In this document: in pieces, positions 7,988 through 17,115 of the stretch
How the letters are laid out: each line of letters starts with the position of its first letter
How positions within the stretch are numbered: the stretch's first letter is position 1
DNA from: Burkholderiaceae bacterium
Lineage (GTDB): Bacteria > Pseudomonadota > Gammaproteobacteria > Burkholderiales > Burkholderiaceae_C
Reading direction: 5' to 3'
Length of the DNA stretch: 64,000 nucleotides
Assembly: GCA_024235895.1 (NCBI GenBank)
Contig: JACKLM010000002.1
Coordinates: forward strand, 62,001-126,000
The notes under the pieces: model-generated
Databases searched by the model: none
Told to the model about the DNA's origin: nothing
The model's input: the letters and a program-made list of their open reading frames with translations, nothing else
Translations under genes and position numbers: made by a program

Positions 7988-9048
7988 GGCTTGCTCCAGG
8001 TGGCCAGGTCCGGGGATGCGCGCGCCGCGTCGGCCACGCGCGCGGCGGTGTCGGGTGAGGGCGCGGCGGCGCCTGCGTCCGGGCTGCACGCCCAGCGGCC
8101 GACGATCGCGGGCCGCGGATCGTTGCCCGCGTGCAGCGCGAAGCAGCCGCACGCGGCATCGCCGGCATGCGCCAGCGCCAGTGCGCTGCCGTAGCGCACC
8201 GGGCCGCGGAACCACAGGTCGAGCTGCTGCGCGCATGCGCCGGGGGCGACGCCCGGATCGATCCGGGCGAGCGCCTCGGCCGCGGCGCGCGACGGGTGCT
8301 GGAAGGCGCCGGCGAAACCCATACGCCGCGCCCAGGCATCCGACCCGTGCAGCGGGTTGTAGTCGCCCGTCAGCGCGCCGAAACGCCAGCTGGCGCCGCG
8401 CCCGGCGTGCCAGCGCGGCCCTGGCAGGCGCGGCAGAGGCGGCAGCTCGGCGAGCGCCGAAGGGGCGTCGTCGCCACGCCGGCGGCCTCGCCAGTAGAAG
8501 GTCGTCAGCCCCTCCCAGGCCAGGCCGTCGGCGTCGTGCACGCCGGCATGCAGGTCGATCTCGCAACCCTTGGGCAGACGGCGCTCGGCCGCGACATCGA
8601 CGCGCAGCGTCCAGCGTCCCCCCGCCACCAGCGGCCGGTGGCTGCGCAGCCGCGTTCGCAGCTGCAGCGCCTGCCAGATCGGCAGCGGAAAGCCGGTGTC
8701 GGTGAGGACCGACATCAGCGGCCGCATGGTCCAGGTGTGCACGAAGACCGACGGCAGCACGGGCACACAGGCCAGGCCGGTCAGGCGCTCGAACGACGCC
8801 GTCGCGTGCGCCGGCACCTGCGCGCCTTCCCAGCGCAGCGCCGGCCAGGGCGAGCCGGGCGGCGGGCGGCGGTGCAACGCGCGCAGCATGTACAGGGCCG
8901 CCGACGGCGCCCGGCGGTGCATGCGCTCGGCCCTGCAGGCGCCCGGCCCGGCCGCGGCGTCGGCGCCGTCCTGCGAACAGGCCTCGGCGCTGCCGGGCGT
9001 GCAGCAGCCGGTCGTGGCGGTGGACGGGTCGGCGGGGCTCGGGGTCAT
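7984..9048 (-). CDS. MaoC-like double-hotdog acyl dehydratase
   Basis: 354 residues. The C-terminal half carries the MaoC/(R)-hydratase signature GDYNPLHGSDAWARRMGF followed by AFQHPSRAAAEAL, with the Asp and His that activate water in (R)-specific enoyl-CoA hydratases. The N-terminal half looks like a second hotdog unit. It probably hydrates or dehydrates an acyl-CoA or acyl-ACP. The start ATG at 9048 has GGAG upstream. It lies 61 bases after an ArsP-type permease gene, an odd pairing with no obvious functional link, and is coupled to the small membrane protein downstream. Confidence 0.72.
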   Translation of the reverse strand: MTPSPADPSTATTGCCTPGSAEACSQDGADAAAGPGACRAERMHRRAPSAALYMLRALHRRPPPGSPWPALRWEGAQVPAHATASFERLTGLACVPVLPSVFVHTWTMRPLMSVLTDTGFPLPIWQALQLRTRLRSHRPLVAGGRWTLRVDVAAERRLPKGCEIDLHAGVHDADGLAWEGLTTFYWRGRRRGDDAPSALAELPPLPRLPGPRWHAGRGASWRFGALTGDYNPLHGSDAWARRMGFAGAFQHPSRAAAEALARIDPGVAPGACAQQLDLWFRGPVRYGSALALAHAGDAACGCFALHAGNDPRPAIVGRWACSPDAGAAAPSPDTAARVADAARASPDLATWSKP

Positions 9049-9109
9049 CGCGGGTCTCCATCGTCGGCCGGGCGCGGGGCGGGTGCGACGCGCGCGGGCC
9101 GAGGATCGC

Positions 9110-10201
9110 TCAGGCAGAAAGCACGAACCATGCCGAAGCCAGCCAGCCGACCAGCATCGACCCCGCCAGCGCCAGCGCGACATACAGCGCGAAGACCCGC
9201 GGGCGCACCAGCGCCCACACGGCCGTCGCAGCCGGCAGGCTGGTCACCCCGCCGGCGACCAGGAAGGCCAGGCCGACTGCCGGACTCATGCCGAGATCGA
9301 TCAGCCCGTCGACCAGCGGCACCGCGGCGGCGCCATTCAGGTAGGCCGGCACGCCGACCAGCACTGCCCACGGCACCGCGGCCACCCCGCTGCCGCCCAG
9401 CCTGTCGGCGATCGCCGACGCCGGAATCCAGGCCAGCATCAGGCTCTCGAGCGCGAACGCCAGCAGCAGCACGCGCGCGAGCATCCAGCCGTTGCGGCGC
9501 GCGTCCACCGCGAAGCGCCGACGCCGCGCCGGGTCGCGCCAGAAGCGCCAGACGACGGCATCATCGCGCAGCGCGGCCGCCAGCGCGTCGGCTCGTTCGC
9601 GCCCGCGCGACATGTCTCGCAATGGCGACGCCAGCGCGTCGGCCAGCCCCATCCCGGGCGCGTCGCGCCCTGCGAGCCACCGCACGGCCCAACCGCCGAG
9701 CATCCCCATCGCCAGCGCCGCCAGCGTCTTGACGACGGCGAACTCCAGCCCGAGCACGCCGGCGGTCAGCACGAACATCGCCGGGTCCATGATCGGCGAG
9801 GCGAGCCAGAAGGCCATCACCGGCGCCAGCGGCACACCGGCGGCGAGCAGCCCGGCGATCAGCGGCACGACGCCGCACGAGCACAGCGGCGACAGCGCCC
9901 CCGCGACCGCGGCGACCGCGAGCGCGCGCCCGCCGCGGCCTGCCAGCGCGCGCTTGATCAGCAAGGATGCGCCGCTGGCCTGCACCCAGGCCGCGAGCCC
10001 CACCGACAGCAGCAGCACCGGCGCGATCTGCCACGCGGATGTCGCGACGAAGCCTGCCGTGCGCACGAGCTGGTCCGGCGCCGCCGCCGCCAACGCCAGC
10101 GCCAGCAGGGCGAGCGCGGCCAGCACCGGATCGATGCGTCGCCAGCCGGCGGCGAGGCGAGACGGCCAGCTCGGCGCGTCGAGGGTGTCGGATCGGTTCA
10201 T
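9110..10201 (-). CDS. ArsP/DUF318-type permease (metal or metalloid efflux)
   Basis: 363 residues with about eight to ten hydrophobic segments. The block ALSPLCSCGVVPLIAGLLAAG (about residues 104-124) with its CSCG motif, and the later GVPAYLNGAAAVPLVDGL, are characteristic of the PF03773 permease family, which includes ArsP (organoarsenical efflux) and related Cu/Zn exporters. It should sit in the inner membrane. A strong AAGGAG lies eight bases before the ATG. Directly upstream is an ArsR-family repressor gene in the same direction, which supports metal-responsive control. The actual substrate cannot be read from the sequence. Confidence 0.8.
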   Translation of the reverse strand: MNRSDTLDAPSWPSRLAAGWRRIDPVLAALALLALALAAAAPDQLVRTAGFVATSAWQIAPVLLLSVGLAAWVQASGASLLIKRALAGRGGRALAVAAVAGALSPLCSCGVVPLIAGLLAAGVPLAPVMAFWLASPIMDPAMFVLTAGVLGLEFAVVKTLAALAMGMLGGWAVRWLAGRDAPGMGLADALASPLRDMSRGRERADALAAALRDDAVVWRFWRDPARRRRFAVDARRNGWMLARVLLLAFALESLMLAWIPASAIADRLGGSGVAAVPWAVLVGVPAYLNGAAAVPLVDGLIDLGMSPAVGLAFLVAGGVTSLPAATAVWALVRPRVFALYVALALAGSMLVGWLASAWFVLSA

Positions 10202-10333
10202 GCCGTCAGCTCCTTAAATCGATAGCCCCGGGTTTATGGTGATGTTTGGCGGCGACAGGGCGATCGGCCGTGCAGGCTGGCGATCGGGCCGGGCGGTGCT
10301 GCGGCGTGGACGCTGCGGGGTGGGCGGCGCGCG

Positions 10334-10705
10334 TCAGCAACGCCCGCGCGAGCCGGCTGCGGCACTCGCGACCGGGGCGGTGCCGGCAGCGGCTCGCCGC
10401 CGGCGCGGCTCGGGCACGCTCACGCCCTGGCAGCACTCGTCGCGGAAGAAGGCGAACGCGGCGTTCAGGCGTCCGAAGTCGGGCCGGCAGCGCACCTCGC
10501 GCCCCTGCCGCTGCTGCGCCACCAGCCCGCTGTCGACCAGCCCGCGCAGGTGGAAGGCCAGCGTCGAGGCCGGCATCTGGAGCGCGCGCCGGACCTCGCC
10601 CACGTTCAACCCGTCGTCGCCGGCTCGCACGAGCAGCGAGAAGATCCGCAGCCGGGCGACGTTGCCGAGCTCGGCCAGGCAGCGCGCGGTGGTTTCGAGG
10701 TCCAT
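10334..10705 (-). CDS. ArsR-family metalloregulator
   Basis: 123 residues with a winged-helix DNA-binding domain: LAELGNVARLRIFSLL, then the recognition helix MPASTLAFHLRGLVDSGLV. Near the C-terminus is FFRDECCQGV; a C-terminal vicinal cysteine pair is the As(III)-sensing arrangement known from some ArsR proteins such as that of Acidithiobacillus ferrooxidans. It probably represses itself and the permease 132 bases downstream until a thiophilic ion binds. I chose ATG 10705; in-frame ATG 10714 and a TTG at 10741 are possible because no clear ribosome-binding site decides. AT-richer sequence just upstream (10732-10770) is the likely promoter/operator. Confidence 0.85.
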   Translation of the reverse strand: MDLETTARCLAELGNVARLRIFSLLVRAGDDGLNVGEVRRALQMPASTLAFHLRGLVDSGLVAQQRQGREVRCRPDFGRLNAAFAFFRDECCQGVSVPEPRRRRAAAGTAPVASAAAGSRGRC

Positions 10706-10855
10706 GGCCGGCATGCTAGCGCGGCCGATCGGATTTTGCAACTATTTCCCTAGTTTTCTCGCATTTGCGACAGCCTGCATCGCACCGGCAGCCGCCGCGA
10801 GCCCGATCGCGACAGGCATTGGCAGAGCCGCGCACCCCGGCCGGCGCCGGCAGCG

Positions 10856-11443
10856 TCAGCGCCGGCTGCGCATCGCGCCGGTCGTGCCCATGCCGGCCAG
10901 CGCGACCAGCAGCAGCAGCGTGGTCGCCGGCTCCGGGACGACCTGCACCATCCCGACCTGCACCGGGGAGCTCCCGCCGGTCGGGTAGCCCATCAGCGCC
11001 CAACGGTCCTCGCCGACAACGAAACTGCCATTCTCGTAGCGGCCGATGGTCAGCAGCGACGCATCCGGCGCAGCGGCGATGGAAGCCACGCCCGATGCGA
11101 GCAGGGCGATGGGCTCATCCGGCGGTCCGGGACCGAACAACTCCCCGACGAAGCTGAACGAGACGGTATCGCCGTCGTCCACCCCCACCCGCAAGCGGAA
11201 TTCATCCCCGCGGACGCAGCTCACGCGCTGCGTGGCCGTTGCGATCCCGGTCCGCTCGGTCTCGCTGCCGGCGATGAGCGTCAGCGTCCCTGCGAGCGAC
11301 TGCTGATCGACGCATGGGTTGGGCGGGTAGAAGGCCTCGAACAGCGTCAGCCTGAAGTCGATCTGCACCGCCGGCAGCGCGTGCGCCGCCGGCGCCAGTG
11401 TCGACGCCATCCACCACAGTCCGAACGCGATCGTCTTTTGCAT
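10856..11443 (-). CDS. PEP-CTERM sorted exported protein
   Basis: 195 residues. It has a signal peptide (MQKTIAFGLWWMASTLAPAAHA) and ends with a PEP-CTERM signal: VPEPATT, a hydrophobic helix LLLLVALAGMG, and a terminal Arg cluster (MRSRR). Such proteins are processed by the EpsH/exosortase system and often relate to exopolysaccharide or floc formation. The mature part starts ALPAVQIDFRLTLF...YPPNPCVD, nearly the same opening as the protein at 30071, so the two are paralogues. Function unknown. The gene stands alone and is divergent from the MFS gene. Confidence 0.8.
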   Translation of the reverse strand: MQKTIAFGLWWMASTLAPAAHALPAVQIDFRLTLFEAFYPPNPCVDQQSLAGTLTLIAGSETERTGIATATQRVSCVRGDEFRLRVGVDDGDTVSFSFVGELFGPGPPDEPIALLASGVASIAAAPDASLLTIGRYENGSFVVGEDRWALMGYPTGGSSPVQVGMVQVVPEPATTLLLLVALAGMGTTGAMRSRR

Positions 11444-11679
11444 GGCTTGACTCCCGCACCTTCGACGCACGATGGCCCAATGGACACGCGCGGCGACGCG
11501 AGTTTCTTGACTTGGCGCAAACAATCCCCGCGTGCGCCTCCGCGACCCCCTTGACCGGGGTGGGGGGCCGAGGACCCGGCACGCGCTCCACCAGCCGCAT
11601 GGCCCCGACGATGCGGCCGCGCATACTGGCCCCGTTGCGCGATGCCGCCGCGCCGCGTCTCGCAGCCGCACCTCAGCCA

Positions 11680-12939
11680 ATGACCCCCATTCCCCCGCCC
11701 CGCAACGGCTGGCTACGACCGCGCGGCGTCGACGCCGGCGCCGCGCCGCTGCTGGCCGGCCGCGCCCTGCGCGCGCTGGCTGACGGCTGGATGGCGGTGC
11801 TGCTGCCGGCCGCGTTGCTCGCGCTCGGGCTCGATGCGCTGCAGGTCGGGCTGCTGATCAGCGCGACGCTGCTGGGCTCGGCGCTGGCGACGCTGGCGGT
11901 CGGCGCCTTCGGGCACCGCTTCGCCCCGGGCACGCTGCTGCGCTCGGCGGCCTGGCTGATGGTAGCGACCGGTCTGGGCTTCGCCGGGCTGCACGACTTC
12001 TGGCCGCTGCTGCTGGTGGCCTTCGTCGGCACGCTCAACCCGAGCGGCGGCGATGTCAGCGTCTTCCTGCCGCTGGAGCACGCGCGGCTGGCGGCGGCCG
12101 CGCGCGGCGACGCGCGCACCACGCTGTTCGCGCGCTACAGCGTCGCCGGCGCGCTGTGCGCGGCGATCGGTTCGCTGGCCGCCGCCGCACCGGGCGCACT
12201 CGCCGGCGCCACTGGCATCGACAGGATCAACACGCTGCGGGCGATGTTCGTGCTCTATGCGCTCGTCGGCGTCGCCGTCTGGTGGCTCTACCGGCGGCTG
12301 CCTGACGCGCGGCACGCGCCGGCGGCGGGCAACCCTGCCGGTGGCGAGCCGGCGGCGGCGCCGCTGGGCGCGTCGCGCCGCACGGTGATCCGGCTCGCCG
12401 CGCTGTTCAGCGTCGACGCCTTCGCCGGCGGGCTGGTCGTGCAGTCGTTGCTGGCGCTGTGGCTGCTGCAGCGCTTCGGCGTCACGCTGGCGCAGGCAGG
12501 GCTGATCTTCTTCGCCACCGGCTTGCTGTCGGCGGCGTCGCAGCTGCTGGCGCCGCTGCTGGCACGGCGTATCGGGCTGCTGGCGACGATGGTCTTCACG
12601 CACCTGCCGGCCAACCTGTGCCTGGTCGCCGCGGCATTCGCGCCGACGCTGCCGGTGGCGCTGGCGCTGCTGCTGGTGCGCGCCGCGCTGTCGCAGATGG
12701 ACGTGCCGACGCGCAGCGCCTTCGTGATGGCGGCGGTCACGCCGGCCGAGCGCACCGCGGCGGCGAGCTTCACCGCCGTCCCCCGCAGCCTGGCCGCGGC
12801 GCTCGCGCCGGCGCTCGCCGGCGCCTGGTTCGCCGCTGGCTGGACGGCGCTGCCGCTGGTCGTCTGCGGCCTGCTGAAGGTGGCCTACGACCTGGCGCTG
12901 TGGCGCAGCTGCCGCGGGCTGGTGCTGGCCATAGACTGA
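11680..12939 (+). CDS. MFS transporter
   Basis: 419 residues with about twelve hydrophobic segments in two halves separated by a soluble loop around residues 205-235, as in the major facilitator superfamily. Useful landmarks are ALADGWMAVLLPAALLALGL at the start, GHRFAPGTLLR in the loop-2 position and the second-half ARRIGLLATMVF. The substrate is not evident. The ATG at 11680 has no clear ribosome-binding site; in-frame ATGs at 11599 and 11608 are alternatives. It is followed by a lipoprotein gene after 113 bases. Confidence 0.7.
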   Translation: MTPIPPPRNGWLRPRGVDAGAAPLLAGRALRALADGWMAVLLPAALLALGLDALQVGLLISATLLGSALATLAVGAFGHRFAPGTLLRSAAWLMVATGLGFAGLHDFWPLLLVAFVGTLNPSGGDVSVFLPLEHARLAAAARGDARTTLFARYSVAGALCAAIGSLAAAAPGALAGATGIDRINTLRAMFVLYALVGVAVWWLYRRLPDARHAPAAGNPAGGEPAAAPLGASRRTVIRLAALFSVDAFAGGLVVQSLLALWLLQRFGVTLAQAGLIFFATGLLSAASQLLAPLLARRIGLLATMVFTHLPANLCLVAAAFAPTLPVALALLLVRAALSQMDVPTRSAFVMAAVTPAERTAAASFTAVPRSLAAALAPALAGAWFAAGWTALPLVVCGLLKVAYDLALWRSCRGLVLAID

Positions 12940-13052
12940 CGTCGAGACGGCACGCGCGTCACGTCATGCACACATGCCCCGACAGCCAGGCGCCGACCAC
13001 AGCGCCCGTCGCGGCGCCACGCATGCCGCGCGACCGCGCCAAGGAGGCCCCG

Positions 13053-14606
13053 ATGACAGGCACGCCCGAAGTTGCGGCCGGCGCCCGCCGGCACGCCGGG
13101 GGCGTGCATCCGCCCGGCGGTGTCCGCCCGAGCGCCTGCGCCGCTGTGCTCGCCACGGCGCTGGCCGGTTGCATCTCGCTGCCGCTGCCCGACGCCGCGC
13201 CCGCGCTGCACAGGGTGCCGCTGCCGCGCGCAGGTGACGACATCGCCGCCGTGCGGCTTGCCTTCGGCACGCCACCGCTGCTCGACGACGGCCAGCACCT
13301 GGTCTACGACTGGTCGACCAACCGTCGCCTCGTCATCGTCCCGCTGCTGCCGAGCGGCTTGCCTGCGGCGGCCGTGGTCGACGGCCCGCACTTCCGCCTG
13401 CTGGTCGAGGTCGACGCGGAGCAGCGGGTCGCCACCGTGGCGTGTGCGGTCGCCGGCATCGACCGCGCTCGGCCGCAGGCGCCCGGCTGCCTCGACGCGT
13501 CCGCCCTCGCACGCGCGGCCACACCGGACGGCTGGCGCCGGCTGGGCGAAGTCGTCGGGCTGGCTGCCGTGCGGTTCTGGAACGCCGAGCTCGCCGGCGC
13601 GGCGACCGCGTTCGCGTTGTCGCCCGGCGGGCGGTGGCTGGCCGGCGCCGACACGCAGCACCGGACCTGGCTGGTCGACCTCGGCGACGGCCTTGGCGCG
13701 GCGCGGGCGATCGGCCGCCACGACGGCGCACCGCCTCGGTTCTGGTCGTGGCGCGGCGTGCCGGCACCGCAGCCGGCGTTCTCGGCCGACGGCCAGTGGC
13801 TGCTCGCGGCCCAGGGCGAGGCGACCGCGCTGCTGCAGGCCGGCCCCGGCCTGCCACAGGCGACGCTCGCAGCGGACCGTGTCGATATCGGGGTCGCGCA
13901 GCCGGCGCGCAGCGGCGGCGGCTTCGTCGCGCTCGGCACGTCGGCGCTGTGGCTTGTCGAGCCGCCGCGGCTGCAGCGCCTGGCCACCGGGCACGAAGCC
14001 GTGCTGCGCTTCGATGCACGCGGCGCCGTGGTGGCGCGGCCGGTGGCGCCAGGGCAGCCGGCCGTGGTGGCGCTGGACAGCAGCGCGCTGGAGCCGTCGC
14101 CACGGGCCTGGATCGGGGCCCAGCCGGCGCAGCGCGCGGTGCTGGACGCACGCAACGCCTTCGCGCGCCAGGCCACCCGCGCCGGCTACGCCTTCTCGCC
14201 CGACGGCCGGTGGCTGGCGCGCAACGCCTGCCATCACCTCGCCTGGTGGGACGCCGACGAGCTCGCGGCCGCACTCGCCGGTGCCCCGGGCACCGTGATC
14301 GCGCCGCGGCGTGTGGCGATTCTGGCGCTGCCGCCGCGGCCTGCACAGGATGCCCGCTGCCACGCCCCGGTCGTCTTCTCGGCCGACGGCACCTGGGTCG
14401 CCGCGGCCGGCCCGACGACGATCCAGGTCTGGCGCGTCGCCGATGGCCAGCCGTGGGTCTTCATCGATCTGGCCGATGCCCAAGCGGCGCCCGGCGGCCT
14501 GCATGTCGTCGCGCTGGCGCTGGGACGACAGCGCGAACTGACGGCGGTAGTCTCGAACCACCGCGGCGATATCACGCTGGCGCGCTGGGCGCTGACGCTG
14601 CCGTGA
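13053..14606 (+). CDS. Lipoprotein with beta-propeller-like repeats
   Basis: 517 residues. The start is fixed by AAGGAGG six bases upstream. A lipobox LATALAGC (cysteine near residue 45) marks a lipoprotein, although the N-terminal segment before it is unusually long (about 35 residues). The rest contains several SPDGRWLA / SADGQWLLAA / SADGTWVAAA-type segments (about residues 190, 250, 385 and 445), which are typical of WD40/YncE-like propeller blades. This suggests a protein- or ligand-binding scaffold. The partner and process are unknown. Confidence 0.65.
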   Translation: MTGTPEVAAGARRHAGGVHPPGGVRPSACAAVLATALAGCISLPLPDAAPALHRVPLPRAGDDIAAVRLAFGTPPLLDDGQHLVYDWSTNRRLVIVPLLPSGLPAAAVVDGPHFRLLVEVDAEQRVATVACAVAGIDRARPQAPGCLDASALARAATPDGWRRLGEVVGLAAVRFWNAELAGAATAFALSPGGRWLAGADTQHRTWLVDLGDGLGAARAIGRHDGAPPRFWSWRGVPAPQPAFSADGQWLLAAQGEATALLQAGPGLPQATLAADRVDIGVAQPARSGGGFVALGTSALWLVEPPRLQRLATGHEAVLRFDARGAVVARPVAPGQPAVVALDSSALEPSPRAWIGAQPAQRAVLDARNAFARQATRAGYAFSPDGRWLARNACHHLAWWDADELAAALAGAPGTVIAPRRVAILALPPRPAQDARCHAPVVFSADGTWVAAAGPTTIQVWRVADGQPWVFIDLADAQAAPGGLHVVALALGRQRELTAVVSNHRGDITLARWALTLP

Positions 14607-14694
14607 CAATGGGGCGCGCGGGGTCTACGATGACCGGGCGCGCCTTCGTCCTTGCGCTCGCGAGCGCTGGCCGCGCAGCGATCAGGAGTCCGCC

Positions 14695-15870
14695 ATGCCC
14701 TCGTCGAGCCCGGCCTCGCAGCCCCCCGCACCATCGGCGCCGATCGCCATCGAGCAGCAGATCGCGCGCATCTTCGAGTGGCGGCGCGGCTTCAACGCGA
14801 TGCACCTGATCGACGTCGGCCTGCAGCTCGGCCTGTGGCAGGCCTGGCGCGACTGGCCCGATGCCGAGCCGGCGGCGGTCGCCGCGCGGCTCGGGCTGCA
14901 CCCGCCGCATGTCGAGACCTGGTGCACGACGGCCTACGCCTTCGGCCTGCTCGACGGCGAAGAGAAGCGCGAACCGGACGGTGGTGAGGCGCACGACCGG
15001 GCCGGCGACGCGACGCATGACGCCGCGACGCCTGAAGCCGCAGCCGCAGCCGACGCCTGCACCGTGCGACGGCGGTACCGGCTGGCGCCGCACATCGACG
15101 TCGTGCTCGCCAGCCCCGGCCACGCTCGCCACCTCGGCGGTTACGTGCGCCTGGGCACGGCCTTCGCCACCGAGGACCACCGCGCCTGCGTCGAGTCGAT
15201 GCGCAGCGGCGCGACGGCGCCGTTCCAGGGCCGCAGCGCCGAGTTTGCCGACGTCGTCGCCGACGCCACCTTCGGCCTGCAGGTGCTGGCGGCGCACAAG
15301 CTGCTGCCGGCGCTCGAAGGGCTGAAGCCGCGGCTCGACGCCGGTGGTCGCATCGTCGAGCTCGGCTGCGGCACCGGGCGCCACCTGCTGCAGCTCGCGC
15401 GCGCCTTTGCGCACGCGCAGCTGGTCGGCGTCGACATCGACCCCACCGGCCTGCGCGCCGCGCGCGACGCCGTCGAGCACGCGGGGCTGGGCGCACGCGT
15501 GCGCCTGGTCGAGGGCGATATCGCCGATGCGGTGACGCCAGGCAGCGCCGACGCGGTGGTGATGATCGAGGTGCTGCACGAGATCGCGCCGGCGATCCGT
15601 CCGGCGGTGGTGGCCGACTGCGTGCGCGCGCTGGCCCCGGGCGGCTGGCTGCTGATCGTCGACGAGACCTACCCCGGCACGCTGGCCGAGGCGCGCGATC
15701 CGGCGTTCCGCTTCCCGGTGCAGACGGGCTTCGAGGAGCTGACCTGGGGCAACGTGCTGCCGACGCGCGCCGAGCAGGAGAGGCTGCTGCGCGACGCCGG
15801 GCTGCACGGCGAGATCGGGCGCAGCCTGGTCGGCGAGGGCTTCACGGTGCTGTCGGCGCGCAAGGCCTGA
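14695..15870 (+). CDS. SAM-dependent methyltransferase (O-methyltransferase-like)
   Basis: 391 residues. The N-terminal part (about residues 20-90) looks like the winged-helix dimerisation domain of O-methyltransferases (FNAMHLIDVGLQLGLWQAW). The catalytic domain has the SAM motif GGRIVELGCGTGRHLLQLAR near residue 218, the acidic LVGVDID, and MIEVLHEI. A charged, Ala/Asp-rich insertion lies at about residues 97-122. The substrate is unknown. It stands alone, 88 bases after the lipoprotein gene. Confidence 0.75.
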   Translation: MPSSSPASQPPAPSAPIAIEQQIARIFEWRRGFNAMHLIDVGLQLGLWQAWRDWPDAEPAAVAARLGLHPPHVETWCTTAYAFGLLDGEEKREPDGGEAHDRAGDATHDAATPEAAAAADACTVRRRYRLAPHIDVVLASPGHARHLGGYVRLGTAFATEDHRACVESMRSGATAPFQGRSAEFADVVADATFGLQVLAAHKLLPALEGLKPRLDAGGRIVELGCGTGRHLLQLARAFAHAQLVGVDIDPTGLRAARDAVEHAGLGARVRLVEGDIADAVTPGSADAVVMIEVLHEIAPAIRPAVVADCVRALAPGGWLLIVDETYPGTLAEARDPAFRFPVQTGFEELTWGNVLPTRAEQERLLRDAGLHGEIGRSLVGEGFTVLSARKA

Positions 15871-16037
15871 GACACCGCGGCAAGCGACCGCCGGCCCGCG
15901 CGCCGCCGCGCGGACGGCACGGTCGATTCGGCGCCAACCCGGCGGGGGGTCGTAGTTTCCACAGGACACCGGCGCGCTGGGCGCCCTAAAGTCCGCGTCG
16001 CGATCCCGCAATCCCGACCCGCACAGGAGACCCATCC

Positions 16038-17018
16038 ATGTTGCTTCGCACGCTGGCCTTCGCGGCCGTGTTCGCCGTCGCCCACGCGACGGCCTGGGCC
16101 CAGCCCATCGTCATCAAGTACAGCCACGTCGTCGCCGACCAGACACCCAAGGGGCAGGCGGCGCTGAAGTTCAAGGAGCTCGCCGAGAAGAAGCTGCCCG
16201 GCAAGGTCGAGGTCCAGGTCTTCCCGAACAGCCAGCTGTTCGGCGACGGCAAGGAGATGGAGGCGCTGCTGCTCGGCGACGTGCAGATCATCGCGCCGTC
16301 GCTGGCCAAGTTCGCCAAGTACACGCCCAAGCTGCAGGTCTTCGACCTGCCCTTCCTGTTCGACGACATCGCCGCCGTCGACCGCTTCCAGAGCAGCCCC
16401 AAGGGACGCGAGCTGCTCGATTCGATGACCTCCAAGGGCATCCAGGGCCTGGGCTACCTGCACAACGGCATGAAGCAGCTGTCGGCCAACAAGCCCCTGC
16501 GCACGCCGGCCGACGCCAGCGGGCTGAAGTACCGCATCCAGGCCTCCGACGTCCTCGAGGCGCAGTTCAAGGCGGTCGGCGGCAACCCGCAGAAGCTGGC
16601 CTTCGCCGAGGTCTACCAGGCGCTGCAGACCGGCGTCGTCGACGGCACCGAGAACCCGTGGTCCAACATCTACACCAAGAAGTTCCACGAGGTGCAGAAG
16701 TACATCATGGAGTCCAACCACGGCCTGCTCGACTACATGGTGATCACCAACGCCGGCTGGTGGAAGCAGCTGCCCGCCGACGTGCGCAAGGGCCTGTCGG
16801 AGGCGATGGCCGAGTCGATCGCGTACGGCAACAAGGTCGCGTTCGACGAGGACGCCAACTTCCGCGCCAAGGTGATCGCCGACAAGAAGGCCGAGGTGCT
16901 GCCGATGACCAAGGAGCAGCTCGGGCAGTGGCGCCAGGCGATGAAGCCGGTGTGGGCCAAGTTCGAGCGCGACATCGGCAAGGACATCATCGACGCCGCC
17001 CTCGCGGCCAACAACTGA
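16038..17018 (+). CDS. dctP: TRAP transporter substrate-binding protein (DctP type)
   Basis: 326 residues with a signal peptide (MLLRTLAFAAVFAVAHATAWA), so periplasmic. The family is clear from IKYSHVVADQTPKGQAALKF, YLHNGMKQLSANKPL, the conserved arginine in LKYRIQ and VDGTENPWSNIYTKKFHEVQ. That last block resembles the C4-dicarboxylate DctP subfamily, so succinate/malate/fumarate is the most likely ligand, though other organic acids are possible. It is the first gene of a dctPQM set; hairpins between it and dctQ probably protect or enrich the binding-protein message. Confidence 0.88.
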   Translation: MLLRTLAFAAVFAVAHATAWAQPIVIKYSHVVADQTPKGQAALKFKELAEKKLPGKVEVQVFPNSQLFGDGKEMEALLLGDVQIIAPSLAKFAKYTPKLQVFDLPFLFDDIAAVDRFQSSPKGRELLDSMTSKGIQGLGYLHNGMKQLSANKPLRTPADASGLKYRIQASDVLEAQFKAVGGNPQKLAFAEVYQALQTGVVDGTENPWSNIYTKKFHEVQKYIMESNHGLLDYMVITNAGWWKQLPADVRKGLSEAMAESIAYGNKVAFDEDANFRAKVIADKKAEVLPMTKEQLGQWRQAMKPVWAKFERDIGKDIIDAALAANN

Positions 17019-17068
17019 GAGCCGGCGCGCCGGCGCGCGTCGCGCGTGCCGGCCGCGCACCCACGGGG

Positions 17069-17095
17069 GCCTGCGCGCGCAGCGCGTGCGCAGGC
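17069..17095 (+). other. Intercistronic hairpin between dctP and dctQ
   Basis: GCCTGCGC pairs with GCGCAGGC, and pairing can extend inward past one mismatch. A second perfect palindrome GCCGGCGCGCCGGC lies at the start of the same 97-base gap. Such stem-loops commonly raise the ratio of binding protein to membrane subunits; here that is inference. Confidence 0.45.
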
Positions 17096-17115
17096 GATGC
17101 AGGAGGAGAGACTCC

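Noticed and set aside
11540..11562. CCCCTTGACCGGGGTGGGG resembling an FNR box between the PEP-CTERM and MFS genes
   Set aside because: Only one half-site (TTGA) is present; the other half is GGGTGGGG, so it is not an FNR site.
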